From positions 1 through 11,566 of the forward strand of contig JAFAHH010000406.1 in the NCBI GenBank assembly GCA_019237355.1: 11,566 bases of DNA. The letters run 5' to 3'. This document shows, in pieces, positions 1-6,949 of the stretch (its first letter is position 1; each line of letters begins with the position of its first letter). The notes under the pieces are model-generated. The model worked only from the letters and a program-made list of their open reading frames with translations. It made no database searches and was not told where the DNA came from. Source of the stretch: Acetobacteraceae bacterium (GTDB taxonomy: Bacteria; Pseudomonadota; Alphaproteobacteria; Acetobacterales; Acetobacteraceae). The position numbers and the translations under genes were made by a program.

Positions 1-1533
1 GCCGAACGCTGCGATCATCCACCATTTTTGTAAGCCATAATCGTCGAAATGACTCAGCCGACGCGTCACCCCCATTAGGCCGAGGAGATAGAGCGGCATG
101 AACACGACATAGAACCCGGCGACCCAGAAGCCCCAGGATACCTTCCCCCAGAACGGATCGAGCCTAAACCCGGCCACCTTCGGGAACCAATAATTGATTC
201 CGGCAAATGCGGCGAACACCACAGAGCCGATGATCACGTTGTGAAAGTGCGCGACCAGGAACATGCTATTGTGCAGCATGAAGTCGGCCGGCGGCACGGC
301 CAGGAGCACGCCCGTCAACCCGCCGATCACGAAGGTCACCATGAAGGCGACGGCCCACATCATGGGCACCTCGAACCGGATACGGCCGCGGTACATCGTG
401 AACAGCCAATTGAAGATTTTGGCTCCCGTCGGGATCGAGATAATCATCGAGGTGATGCCGAAAAAGGCGTTCACACTCGCGCCCCCACCCATCGTGAAGA
501 AATGGTGCAGCCAGACCAGATACGATAGGATGGTGATAACGACCGTCGCGTATACCATCGAAGTATACCCGAATAGGCGCTTACCGCAGAACGTCGATAC
601 GACTTCTGACCAAATCCCAAAGGCTGGCAGGACCAGGATGTACACTTCTGGGTGGCCCCAGACCCAAATCAGGTTGACGTACATCATCTGATTGCCGCCG
701 AGATCGTTCGTGAAAAAGTGTGTTCCCACGTACCGGTCAAGCGCCAGAAGCGCCAAGGTGGCGGTGAGCACCGGAAAGGCGGCCACGATCAGAACGTTCG
801 TGCAGAGCGTGGTCCAGGTGAACACGGGCATTTTCATCATCGTCATGCCCGGCGCGCGCATTTTAACAATCGTCGCAATCAGATTGATTCCGGATAGTGT
901 GGTGCCGACGCCGGCCACCTGTAGCCCCCAAATCCAGTAATCAACGCCGACGCCCGGGCTATAAGTTGCGTCAGAGAGGGGCGGATATGCGAGCCAACCG
1001 GTTTGGGCGAATTCGCCGACGAACAGCGAGAGCATAATGAGTATCCCGCCGCCCACGGTCATCCACAAGCTGAAGTTGTTAAGGAACGGAAACGCAACGT
1101 CGCGGGCGCCGATCTGCAGCGGCATGATGTAGTTCATCAGCCCGGTAACCGCGGGCATCGCGAAGAAGAAGATCATTATCGTGCCGTGCGCGGTGAAGAT
1201 CTGGTCATAGTGATGTGGCGGCAGGTAGCCCTCATTCGGACCGAATGCGATGGCTTTCTGCATCAGCATCATGATCGCGTCGGCAAAGCCGCGCAGGAGC
1301 ATGATGATGGCCAGGACACCGTACATAACGCCGATCCGTTTGTGATCGACGCTCGTGAACCACTCGCGCCAGAGGTAGCCCCATTGCCGATAGTAAGTGA
1401 CCAGGCCGAGTATGATGACGGCCCCCAGCGCGACCACGGCAAAAGTCACGACCAGGATCATTTCCTGATACGGAATTGCCTGCAAGGTCAGGCGTCCGAA
1501 GATGAGCCTCTGGAGATCAGGATTTGAGAACAT
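1..1533 (-). CDS. cyoB: Cytochrome bo3-type ubiquinol oxidase subunit I (partial, C-terminus outside window)
   Basis: Catalytic subunit of the terminal quinol oxidase; it oxidises ubiquinol, reduces O2 to water and pumps protons across the inner membrane. The frame is open from the ATG at 1531-1533 to the left edge (511 codons; the family is about 660), so the C-terminal part lies outside. Seen directly: the quinol-site residues R82, D86, H109 and Q112 ('HHYDQIFTAHG'), low-spin heme ligand H117, the 'WGHPEVYI' loop with Cu-B ligand H295, E297 and cross-linked Y299, the 'WLHHFFTMGGG' His pair for Cu-B, 'PTGAKIFNW' with the K-channel lysine, and 'VAHFHNVI' with the heme ligands of helix X. These sit at a constant +11 offset from E. 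coli CyoB numbering. The quinol-site residues favour CyoB over a cytochrome c oxidase CoxA. GGAAGAG lies 4 nt before the ATG. The gene begins 18 nt after cyoA, as in cyoABCD operons. No broken residue is seen. Confidence 0.97.
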   Translation of the reverse strand, partial: MFSNPDLQRLIFGRLTLQAIPYQEMILVVTFAVVALGAVIILGLVTYYRQWGYLWREWFTSVDHKRIGVMYGVLAIIMLLRGFADAIMMLMQKAIAFGPNEGYLPPHHYDQIFTAHGTIMIFFFAMPAVTGLMNYIMPLQIGARDVAFPFLNNFSLWMTVGGGILIMLSLFVGEFAQTGWLAYPPLSDATYSPGVGVDYWIWGLQVAGVGTTLSGINLIATIVKMRAPGMTMMKMPVFTWTTLCTNVLIVAAFPVLTATLALLALDRYVGTHFFTNDLGGNQMMYVNLIWVWGHPEVYILVLPAFGIWSEVVSTFCGKRLFGYTSMVYATVVITILSYLVWLHHFFTMGGGASVNAFFGITSMIISIPTGAKIFNWLFTMYRGRIRFEVPMMWAVAFMVTFVIGGLTGVLLAVPPADFMLHNSMFLVAHFHNVIIGSVVFAAFAGINYWFPKVAGFRLDPFWGKVSWGFWVAGFYVVFMPLYLLGLMGVTRRLSHFDDYGLQKWWMIAAFG

Positions 1534-1551
1534 CCAACTCTTCCATTCCGG

Positions 1552-2793
1552 TTATTTCGGCTGCTCGCCGTCAGTCTTTTGGTTGAGCTGCCCCGGCGCC
1601 GGGGTGCCCGCGCCGGGCTTGGCCGGTTCCGGGTGTTCGGCCGGCCCGGGATGCGTGCCTTCCGGCCTTACATCGGTGCGCGGCCGCCGGCCCTGCGCCG
1701 GGAAGGTGGCCGCGGGCGCTTCGCGGCCTTCGCGAATGTTGATATAACGAAGGCGCTCGTAGTTCTCGCGGCTGTCCTTGCCGCCTCCGCCCGCCGCATC
1801 GATGCGGTTCATTTCGTATTTGCACATCTTTCCGGGCTCGACGCATAAATTGACGATCGCATCGAACAGCCCGTTCTCCACGGTTGAGAAATATTGCACG
1901 GGAACAGCCTCGCTCGGCTGCTCCAGCTTCATATAGTCGGCGCGGGTGAGGCCTGATCCTGAGTTTTTCACCTTCGCGACCCACTGATCGAAGCCCTGCG
2001 GGCTCATCCCATGAAACGTGAAGTTCATGTGCGAAAAGCCCGAGCCGCTGTAGTTACCGGAAAAGCCGTCGTAATCGCCCACCTCGTTGATCACCGCATG
2101 GAGCTGCGTCTGCATGCCAGCCATTGAGTAAATCTGGCCGGCAAGCGCCGGGATGAAAAAGGTGTTCATCACGCTCGCCGAGGTAATCTTGAAGGCAATT
2201 GGCACATTCACCGGCGCCGCAAGCTCGTTCAACGACGCGATGCCGAGGTCCGGATAGATGAAAAGCCATTTCCAATCGAGGGAGACCACGTCCACATTCA
2301 GCGGCTTCGTGTTCGGCGCCACCGACTGGGACCCGCTGATCCGGTCCAGCGTGCGGAATGGATCAAGCGTATGGGTGCTGAGCCAGGTCATCGCCCCCAG
2401 GCAGATGATGATCGCCAAAGGGGCCGACCAAATCACGACTTCCAACTGGGTGGAATGGTGAAATTCCGGATCATAGACTCCGTCCGGATTACCCTCCCAG
2501 TAGCGGCGTGCAAAAAGCAACGTGAGCACGATGACCGGCACGATGATCAACAGCATCAGCACTGTTGACGCAAGGATGAGATTGCGCTGCAGCACGGCTA
2601 TGTAACCGGACGGGTCCAGAACGACCACGCCGCATCCGGCGAGCACGCTTGGAAGAAGCAGGACACCAAGGGCCCGAAGAATCTTCGGCAAGCGCGGCTT
2701 TAGCTGCCATCCTTCGCGGGCCGGCTTCCCGGCAGGGCGCCGCACCTGGTTTTTACTGATCGGTTTGTCAGGCATTCCGCTGTGCTGGCGCAC
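1552..2793 (-). CDS. cyoA: Cytochrome bo3-type ubiquinol oxidase subunit II, lipoprotein
   Basis: Second subunit of the bo-type quinol oxidase, an inner-membrane lipoprotein with a periplasmic cupredoxin domain. It is 413 aa (E. coli CyoA is 315). The start is GTG at 2791-2793, chosen because GGAG stands 7 nt upstream; the in-frame ATG at 2773-2775 has no good site. Visible: a basic N-terminus of about 40 residues, a hydrophobic stretch and lipobox 'VLAGC' with the lipidated Cys at 54; membrane helices at about 75-95 and 118-138; then 'VVSLDWKWLFIYPDLGIASL' and 'SVMNTFFIPALAGQIYSMAG', typical of CyoA. The Cu-A cysteine motif of cytochrome c oxidase is absent ('GNYSGSGFSHMNF' in its place), which supports a quinol oxidase. 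Two extra cysteines, C317 and C324 ('CVEPGKMC'), precede a Gly/Pro-rich tail of about 55 residues that is probably disordered. It is first in the operon, with cyoB following after 18 nt. Confidence 0.96.
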   Translation of the reverse strand: MRQHSGMPDKPISKNQVRRPAGKPAREGWQLKPRLPKILRALGVLLLPSVLAGCGVVVLDPSGYIAVLQRNLILASTVLMLLIIVPVIVLTLLFARRYWEGNPDGVYDPEFHHSTQLEVVIWSAPLAIIICLGAMTWLSTHTLDPFRTLDRISGSQSVAPNTKPLNVDVVSLDWKWLFIYPDLGIASLNELAAPVNVPIAFKITSASVMNTFFIPALAGQIYSMAGMQTQLHAVINEVGDYDGFSGNYSGSGFSHMNFTFHGMSPQGFDQWVAKVKNSGSGLTRADYMKLEQPSEAVPVQYFSTVENGLFDAIVNLCVEPGKMCKYEMNRIDAAGGGGKDSRENYERLRYINIREGREAPAATFPAQGRRPRTDVRPEGTHPGPAEHPEPAKPGAGTPAPGQLNQKTDGEQPK

Positions 2794-3045
2794 CGCAGCG
2801 CTCCATTTTGGGTTTCGTTCCTCCGTCCGGCGGAACCTTAAAGGACCTTCTACCCGCCTTGTCCGGGCCGGCGGCCATCAGCACCCGTTTCTGACAGGAG
2901 CCCGAGCTTGTCCCCTAGCGTCCCGACGGAGCGTATCTTCCTACCTTTGGCGGCGGACGCAAGCCCGTCAAAGTAGCTGGCCGGGTGGTTGGCGGGGTGC
3001 CCTTGGGGCCGGCGGCGGGGTGAGCAGACCCGATACGTTCTCGTA
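2794..3045. other. Intergenic region upstream of cyoA
   Basis: About 250 bases without a convincing gene. It must hold the leader and probably the promoter of the cyo operon, read on the minus strand. Only the GGAG at 2801-2804 is clear. A TTGACG hexamer on the minus strand lies in the AGCTACTTTGACGGGC stretch near 2970, but no good -10 box follows at the right distance, so I do not call a promoter. Short open frames on both strands have no recognisable protein signature. Confidence 0.5.
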
Positions 3046-3531
3046 TTAAATGATGCGTGCTCGCTCGCACTCTTGGCCGATGGTGAACGCGCACCGCATT
3101 CCCGTCCTCGCCGCCAGGGGCGGCCACAACGTCGCCGCGATGATGGCACACGCCCAGGGGATAGCGGAGGCAAACCCAACCAAGACGCCAATGCGAACGC
3201 CGAGTAGCTGGCTCACCAGGGAGGGGAGGTAAAAGGCTATCCCGTAGCTGCTGACCTGGAATCAGGAAACAGATCGACCAATATGCTTTCGATCAAAAAC
3301 ATTCACTGCCAGCCCTGTAACCCGAACAGGCCCTCGAGTGCGAGCAAAAACGCCCGAGAAGGGGCCGCCGAGCATCAAGGCGAGCGGCGCCCCGTAGTAG
3401 AACAGGCCCATGATCCGGGCGCCTGCACGGGATGGGAACCAATACGTTAGGAACAATTTGATTCCCGGGGAGAACCACCTCTGCTGCTCCGAGCAGCATC
3501 TCAACACGTAGAACGAGGTATTGGTAAATTA
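3046..3531 (-). pseudogene. Decayed MFS transporter, anion:cation symporter type (middle portion only)
   Basis: Remnant of a 12-helix carboxylate/sugar-acid permease of the ACS branch of the MFS. In one frame on the minus strand one reads 'TSFYVLR', then 'SPGIKLFLTYWFPSRAGARI' and 'MGLFYYGAPLALMLGGPFSG', the family's helix 4-5 region (FPG-x-TYWFP-x3-RAR-x2-GLF). The same frame resumes at about 3260 with 'SYGIAFYLPSLVSQLLGVRI' and 'GVLVGFASAIPWACAIIAAT', the helix 7-8 region. Damage: the first 100 or so residues are missing (TAA at 3529-3531); a short patch, 'MLLGAAEVVLPG', reads in a neighbouring frame near 3465-3500; the conserved GWQWMFLIE motif appears off-frame as 'GWQ', stop, 'MFLIES'; a TGA interrupts at 3262-3264; helix 6 and the central loop are deleted; and the frame stops at 3046-3048 with helices 9-12 absent. 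It lies 100 nt downstream of the ribokinase stop, on the same strand. Family assignment is firm; substrate is unknown. Confidence 0.85.
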
Positions 3532-3631
3532 CCGTCGGACGGTCGGTTGGCTTCTATCATTTTAGCCCTCCACCTCGCACGTGTCATCGAGTGGCGAACA
3601 GCTTTTTGAACCGGCGTTCGCCACCGAGGCG

Positions 3632-4513
3632 CTAGCCGAGTGCGGCGTCAATTTCTGCGGCCGTGGGAAGACTGGACTGCGTCCCCCGCCGGGTGCAGGA
3701 GAGCGCCGCAGCGGTTCCGGCACGCCGAAGGGCTTGCGCGAGGGCGATACCCTTATCCAATGCAGCGCCGAGCACGCCGACAAAGCAATCGCCCGCCCCG
3801 GTTGTATCGACAACCTCCACCGGGGAGGCCGGCAACCGGATAAGTCCGTCGTTATCGGCAGCTTCAGCCCCTTCGCCGCCCAGGGTGCGGATCACCGTGA
3901 CACCAAGCGCAGCATGCAGCGCACCAGCATCGACGCCGCTACCGAGCCTGTTTGCGAGGCAGGCTGCCTCGTCCTCGTTTATCACGAGTAGGTCGGTGGC
4001 CTGCAAAGCCTGTAGGGCCAACGGCAGGGCGGGCGCCAGGTTCAGAAGTATACGTGCTCCATGCGAGCGGGCGCGCAAGATGAGCCGCTCGGTTTCTTGC
4101 CCCTCAGTCTCCATCTGCACGAGCAGGGTTGTACCGGGCCCGAGCAGACCATCCTCGACCTGCCGCTCTCGGGCGAGCAGATTCGCGCCTGGCGCCACCG
4201 CAATTTGGTTACGCCCGGCGGCATCCGTGCAGATGGACGCGCAACCGGTCGCTGCATCCGCCGGCACGACACGCGAGAGGTCCACTCCAGCACCTCGCAA
4301 TCCGGCCAGCCCCGATTCGGCGAGATTGTCCGCTCCGACCGCGCCCGCCATGACAACCTCTGCCCCATCGCGTGCAGCCGCAACGGCCTGGTTCGCCCCC
4401 TTTCCGCCAGCCTCGATACGCAGTTCCTGCGCGAGCAGCGTTTGACCGGGTTGGGGCAGATGCTGCATTACGAAGATCAGGTCGGCGTTGATGGATCCGA
4501 ACACGACAATCAT
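3632..4513 (-). CDS. rbsK: Ribokinase (PfkB family carbohydrate kinase)
   Basis: Cytoplasmic sugar kinase that would phosphorylate D-ribose with ATP to ribose 5-phosphate, feeding the pentose phosphate pathway. It is 293 aa, slightly short of the usual 300-310. Seen: N-terminal 'VVFGSINAD' (substrate-binding Asp 11), PfkB signature 1 'GGKGANQAVAA' at 36-46, the NxxE motif 'NEDE' at 179-182 (phosphate/Mg), and signature 2 'VVDTTGAGDCFVG' at 234-246, with the anion hole and catalytic Asp 242. The start ATG (4511-4513) overlaps the stop of the upstream transporter stub as ATGA, so translation was once coupled to it. No rbsABC genes, rbsD or LacI-type regulator is visible, so the true substrate could be another sugar or a nucleoside. 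The reading frame is intact, in contrast to its neighbours on both sides. Confidence 0.9.
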   Translation of the reverse strand: MIVVFGSINADLIFVMQHLPQPGQTLLAQELRIEAGGKGANQAVAAARDGAEVVMAGAVGADNLAESGLAGLRGAGVDLSRVVPADAATGCASICTDAAGRNQIAVAPGANLLARERQVEDGLLGPGTTLLVQMETEGQETERLILRARSHGARILLNLAPALPLALQALQATDLLVINEDEAACLANRLGSGVDAGALHAALGVTVIRTLGGEGAEAADNDGLIRLPASPVEVVDTTGAGDCFVGVLGAALDKGIALAQALRRAGTAAALSCTRRGTQSSLPTAAEIDAALG

Positions 4514-4677
4514 GCCGCTTGCTCCAGCACCGGGGTGGTCCCGGCCTGCGCTGGGATGGGGCCGCGGACCACGAACGGGTACATCATGGCGCCAGCAAAC
4601 GCGATCACCGCCCCGGCCAACAATGCTGCCACAAAGGAATAGGTCGCCTGGGCAATGAAGCCGGTCAGGATTGGCCC
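4510..4677 (-). pseudogene. C-terminal stub of an ACS-type MFS transporter, coupled to rbsK
   Basis: The last 55 codons of a transporter survive here: 'GPILTGFIAQATYSFVAALL', then 'AGAVIAFAGAMMYPFVVRG' and a polar tail. This matches the helix 11-12 end of ACS-branch MFS permeases (GP-x2-TG-x13-F). The frame has no transporter-like sequence above about 4680, where the preceding MFS gene ends in another frame. The stop TGA (4510-4512) overlaps the ATG of the ribokinase. Inference: an ACS transporter and the kinase once formed a translationally coupled pair, and the first nine-tenths of the transporter were lost when the regulator/transporter pair now upstream was joined here. The stub has no start codon of its own in a plausible place, though ribosomes ending the upstream gene at 4665 could reinitiate nearby. 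Confidence 0.75.
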
Positions 4678-5879
4678 TGGCCTCGCACGCCGATCACCAG
4701 GGACGCCAACGCCAGGATTGTAATTATGACTGCAAACGACACTTCTGCGATCATGTGGTTCGATAAGCTCGACAAAACCGCCACACCAATCACCGGCAGC
4801 GAATTGCCCGTGTAGCACGCTAGGAGATAGCTGGAGATCAGCTCCGCCCGTTGATCCCTTGGCGCGATCTGGTTGATCACCTGCAAACTGCCTCGAAACC
4901 CCAAGGACGAGGCGATCCCGCTCAGCGCGGTGGCGGCCAGCAGCACAGGCAACGATTTCATTACTGACCCAACTGCCAGCAGCGCCACACAGATGGGCAA
5001 TAGCCCCAATCCTATACGCATTGCTGTCCGGCTTCCGAGGGTTGGCGTCAGAGCCGCAGTTGACGCCGAGATTGCAAATAGCCCAGCGACAATGGCCCCA
5101 GCCGCGACCGGACTGGTCAGGCGCAAGCTCCGCGCCAGTAAACCGGGAACAAGGGCCGCGTAGAACCCGAGCAGCGCGAAGGTCGCGAAGGCACAAAGCG
5201 CGGGTGCGGCGAAATCGATGCGGATATTCCGTGGCACGCCAATACGGGGCGCAAATGACCACTCGCCGAGCGGTCTCGTCGGCGCGACGGTTTCCGGCGA
5301 TCCGGCTAGCGCGAGCGCCATGAGCGCGAGGACGACCAAGTAGGCGAAAAAGCTGAGCCGTAGGGGAAGGGGCGCGAAACTGGCCAGCAATCCGGCGCTA
5401 AGCGAGCCTGCTGCGAGGCCGAGCAGGTTGGCAATCACCGCAAGCTGGGTCGGTGTAGCCTTGTCCGCGCCTGGGTACAGCTCGGCAATCCAAGCAGTTG
5501 CGGTACTCGCGCCCACACCAACCGCGAGGCCGCTCAGAATCCGTGCCGCGAAAAGCCAAGCCGTGCTGGCGGCAAGCAGAAAACACGCGGCGCTCAGGGC
5601 CGCCACCGCCAGCGCTGGAATGCTTATTCGCCGCCGGCCGGCTTGGTCTGATACTTTGCCAAATATCAGCAGCGCTGTAACATTGCCTATTACATAGGCC
5701 GCATAGATGAGCGTGACCGTGATTTCGGAAAAACCGAAGGCGCGGGCATATGCCGGGTAAAGTGGTGTCGGCAGCATGCTCCCCACATAGAACGCTCCTA
5801 TCAGCACCGAGACCATGGTGAGCGATCCACGCTGGCCGATCCCGCGTGCCGTTCCGCTCCGGATAATGTTAGGCGGCAT
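4665..5879 (-). CDS. MFS transporter (12-helix, probable exporter) next to ArsR-type regulator
   Basis: Inner-membrane major facilitator, 404 aa, a normal length. Visible: the first helix from about residue 22, 'MLPTPLYPAYARAFGFSE' between helices 1 and 2, MFS motif A 'GKVSDQAGRRR' at 74-84 in loop 2-3, the Gly/Ala-rich helix 4-5 region ('ILSGLAVGVGASTATAWIAE'), a central loop at about 195-215, and a second half with 'RGSLQVINQIAPRDQRAELI' before the last two helices. The ATG at 5877-5879 overlaps the end of the ArsR-type gene by 11 nt, so the two are one operon and the regulator probably controls it. The ribosome site is weak (AAGAAACCG), consistent with coupling. The last five residues (GQGQS) are encoded by sequence belonging to the stub of another transporter, so the original C-terminus may have been changed slightly. 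Substrate cannot be told; drug, sugar or metabolite efflux are all possible. Confidence 0.88.
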   Translation of the reverse strand: MPPNIIRSGTARGIGQRGSLTMVSVLIGAFYVGSMLPTPLYPAYARAFGFSEITVTLIYAAYVIGNVTALLIFGKVSDQAGRRRISIPALAVAALSAACFLLAASTAWLFAARILSGLAVGVGASTATAWIAELYPGADKATPTQLAVIANLLGLAAGSLSAGLLASFAPLPLRLSFFAYLVVLALMALALAGSPETVAPTRPLGEWSFAPRIGVPRNIRIDFAAPALCAFATFALLGFYAALVPGLLARSLRLTSPVAAGAIVAGLFAISASTAALTPTLGSRTAMRIGLGLLPICVALLAVGSVMKSLPVLLAATALSGIASSLGFRGSLQVINQIAPRDQRAELISSYLLACYTGNSLPVIGVAVLSSLSNHMIAEVSFAVIITILALASLVIGVRGQGQS

Positions 5880-6594
5880 CGGTTTCTTGCGGTGGCCGGA
5901 AGCCGAGTTGCGCGAATCCCTGTCTTCCTTCGGCAGTCAGTGCGAGAGCTCGTGAATGCGCGGTGCGCCGTAACCAACCGAGACCGAGAAAGCGCCTCAA
6001 CAGCACGCATCCAAGCGCGCCCGCGAGATGCGGCCGGCGTTCAGTCCAATCGAGGCAGGCGCGGGCAAGAGGCCGGCGGTCTTTGGAATGCTCGGTCAGC
6101 TCGATGTCCAGTGCCTCCCGAAGCCAGGCTTTGCCAGTGGCAGAAAGCTCGTAAAGCCGCTCGTCCGCCCCAAGCCTGATCAACTCCTGCGCACCGAGGA
6201 AATCCGTGAAAGCGACCCCGAGCCGCCCGGCCAGATGATCATAGCAGGTTCGGGCATATCCCAGCCCATGGGCCCGCGATGGGCGGGTTCGTGGCTTGCT
6301 GGGCAAAGGGGTAAGCGTGGCTAGAGCTTCGACCGCCACTGCGACCGAGGCATTGGCCAGGCGGTAATACCGGTGCCGTCCGTTTTGGAAAACAGAGACG
6401 AAGCCAGACGCGCGCAACCGGGAAAGGTGGCCGCTCGCGGATTGGGGCGATACCCCGGCAGCGGTCGCGAGCTCGCCCGCAGGTAGGCTGATATCTTCCA
6501 TCAATGCCATGACCATCGCGGCGCGTGCTGGGTCGGCCAGCAGTGCGGCAGCGGCTGCGACATTTGGTTGCGGCGTGATGCGGCTAGGGGCCAT
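5869..6594 (-). CDS. ArsR-family winged-helix transcriptional regulator
   Basis: DNA-binding repressor, 241 aa, about twice the size of classical ArsR/SmtB proteins. Residues 12-90 form the winged helix-turn-helix: 'LLADPARAAMVMALMED' (helix 1-2), 'LPAGELATAAGVSPQSASGH' and 'LSRLRASGFV' (HTH), then 'FQNGRHRYYRLA' (wing). The cysteine metal site of ArsR/SmtB (ELCVCD) is absent; the aligned stretch is 'SLPAGEL', so a metal is unlikely to be the ligand. Residues 105-241 are an extra helical part with 'CYDHLAGRLGVAFTDFL' and a second HTH-like 'LGWLRRT...RALALTAEGR', as found in many ArsR regulators paired with MFS exporters. It overlaps the transporter gene by 11 nt, and the natural reading is autoregulation plus control of that exporter. 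ATG at 6592-6594; no strong Shine-Dalgarno site is seen. Confidence 0.87.
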   Translation of the reverse strand: MAPSRITPQPNVAAAAALLADPARAAMVMALMEDISLPAGELATAAGVSPQSASGHLSRLRASGFVSVFQNGRHRYYRLANASVAVAVEALATLTPLPSKPRTRPSRAHGLGYARTCYDHLAGRLGVAFTDFLGAQELIRLGADERLYELSATGKAWLREALDIELTEHSKDRRPLARACLDWTERRPHLAGALGCVLLRRFLGLGWLRRTAHSRALALTAEGRQGFAQLGFRPPQETDAA

Positions 6595-6949
6595 GTCATG
6601 CGACTCGACGAAGGAGAGACCAAAACTTTATGTGATTCTCAGCGGCGATGTTTCAGCTCCGGCTTAAGTGTTCGCCCCCTTGCCGAGTGACCATGGGCGT
6701 CCGGGAATCGGTGCAGCGGCGTCAACAACATAAGGGGCATTGGTTGCGATCCTTTTGGGGCCAGGTCGGCCCGGCGGCTCGCTCCCGAGTAGGCGCAACC
6801 GTGAAATACCCCGGCAGAAATTTGTTTTGATAGCGGTTTCGGTCCATCGTTTGGCCATTGCGGACCTGGGCACAACCTCGATTTTTGCCTCCTCGTTTTG
6901 CTATAGCGGGCGCGCCAACGACTGGAGGTGTCCCCCCTTTGAGTGGCCA
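6595..6949. other. Region between the ArsR-type gene and the GHNxPP gene
   Basis: About 350 bases whose coding status is doubtful. It carries the leader of the minus-strand regulator and of the plus-strand hypothetical gene, so promoters in both directions are expected. On the minus strand, CTGAAA and CATAAA are spaced 18 nt apart near 6625-6655, too weak to call. No operator palindrome is evident. The plus-strand frame of the downstream gene is open through here from 6734, but composition and sequence do not look like protein until about 6950. Confidence 0.4.

Noticed and set aside
1003..1527. Plus-strand open frame of 174 codons
   Set aside because: Antisense to cyoB, full of His/Asp/Gln/Arg repeats typical of shadow translation of a membrane protein gene.
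1..2793. Cytochrome c oxidase (ctaC/ctaD) instead of quinol oxidase
   Set aside because: Subunit II lacks the Cu-A ligands and subunit I has the quinol-binding residues of CyoB.
2970..3000. TTGACG as a -35 box for the cyo operon
   Set aside because: No acceptable -10 hexamer at 15-19 nt spacing.
3663..4445. Plus-strand open frame of 260 codons
   Set aside because: Antisense to the ribokinase, very rich in Ala/Ser/Arg/Pro, no family signature; a by-product of GC-rich codons.
4678..5262. Upstream part of the minus-strand frame that ends at 4510
   Set aside because: Only the last 55 codons look like a transporter; the rest is an out-of-frame reading of the intact MFS gene.
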